A DNA stretch of 52,169 nt. Source: Alistipes sp. (GTDB taxonomy: Bacteria; Bacteroidota; Bacteroidia; Bacteroidales; Rikenellaceae). Of the stretch, positions 51,984 to 52,169 are shown one piece after another; within the stretch, counting starts at the first letter, position 1, and every line of letters starts with the position of its first letter. The stretch is from contig JAFULF010000016.1 of assembly GCA_017483225.1 (NCBI GenBank), positions 1 through 52,169 on the forward strand, given 5' to 3'. Below the pieces are notes generated by a model. It was not told the origin of the DNA. It ran no database searches and saw nothing but the letters and a program-made list of their open reading frames with translations. Both the position numbers and the translations under genes were made by a program.

Positions 51984-52169
51984 ATGAAGAAGATTTATAC
52001 CCTTATTTATGCAGTGCTGTCGCTCATTTTGGCAGGCTGTACCACCCCATTGGAGGATGTTGAGGCGTTGCCACAGGGCGGCCGACTCGATTTTTATGTT
52101 GCTTTTGACGGGCAGAGCCGTATCACGCTCGGCGACGATATGTGCTATGCGTGGGAGGGCGACGAGCGC
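51984..52169 (+). CDS. Fimbrillin-like lipoprotein, N-terminal part, cut by window edge
   Basis: 62 codons before the edge. MKKIYTLIYAVLSLILAGC carries a lipobox with the lipidated Cys at 19. GGRLDFYVAFDGQSRITLGDDMCYAWEGDE then resembles the start of Bacteroidales fimbrillins and FimB/Mfa-like proteins, where an R-x-T-L motif and a W-x-x-GD motif are conserved. It is exported to the outer surface and is probably a fimbrial subunit or accessory. The rest is outside the window. Confidence 0.75.
   Translation, partial: MKKIYTLIYAVLSLILAGCTTPLEDVEALPQGGRLDFYVAFDGQSRITLGDDMCYAWEGDER

Overview
This is a 52-kb piece of a Bacteroidota (order Bacteroidales) chromosome, most likely Alistipes or another Rikenellaceae. 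The grounds are the many promoters of the Bacteroidota type (TTTG or TTG, about 20 bp, TAnnTTTG), family content typical of gut Bacteroidales (DUF2723, DUF4251, DUF5683, DUF5672, HU-CCDC81, fimbrillin-like lipoproteins, GH36, CE7, MINPP-like phosphatase), and a GC-rich codon style in most genes. The genus is inferred; the phylum is well supported.

Layout. The left edge holds the first 48 codons of a tyrosine recombinase reading out of the window, so an integrative element probably lies to the left. Bases 458-23839 are mostly core genes: a DUF2723 membrane glycosyltransferase-like protein and cysS; a TPR membrane protein with a decayed lumazine synthase-like partner; tRNA-Leu; a secreted histidine phosphatase; a GT2; two secreted esterases; initiator tRNA; a DUF4251 pair; ispF, pepD, a BASS-type transporter and dus; then the operon parA-parB-DUF5683-mltD-mnmE. 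Bases 23840-28100 form a low-GC island: a gene remnant, a small ORF under a promoter flanked by two quasi-palindromic operators, a one-polypeptide restriction-modification enzyme, and a BRO-N/Fic fusion, ending at tRNA-Arg. Bases 28539-34932 carry an FAD-dependent dehydrogenase, two glycosyltransferase-like genes, and a pair of secreted proteins. Next come an S1/P1 nuclease, a duplicated-domain secreted protein, tRNA-His and a 1202-residue lipoprotein phosphoesterase. A minus-strand operon (MazG-like, HU-CCDC81, sigma-54 activator, lptE, unknown, secG) is divergent from glmS. GH36, engB and prs follow, and the window ends at the start of a fimbrillin-type locus.

The most unusual material is non-coding. 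(1) Five intergenic regions carry related long imperfect palindromes built from units repeating every 10 bp, one helical turn. (2) Three tRNA genes (fMet, Arg, His) are each followed by a terminator, a long hairpin whose stem differs each time but whose loop is similar (about TTGTGTGCAAGC..CCC on the plus strand), and then a copy of a tRNA 3' end. At tRNA-fMet that copy is an exact 22-nt direct repeat 285 bp away, as if a small gene-less element had integrated into the tRNA. (3) The restriction-modification island has a C-protein-like promoter layout and an uncommon toxin-type fusion. No CRISPR array, rRNA or complete insertion sequence was seen.
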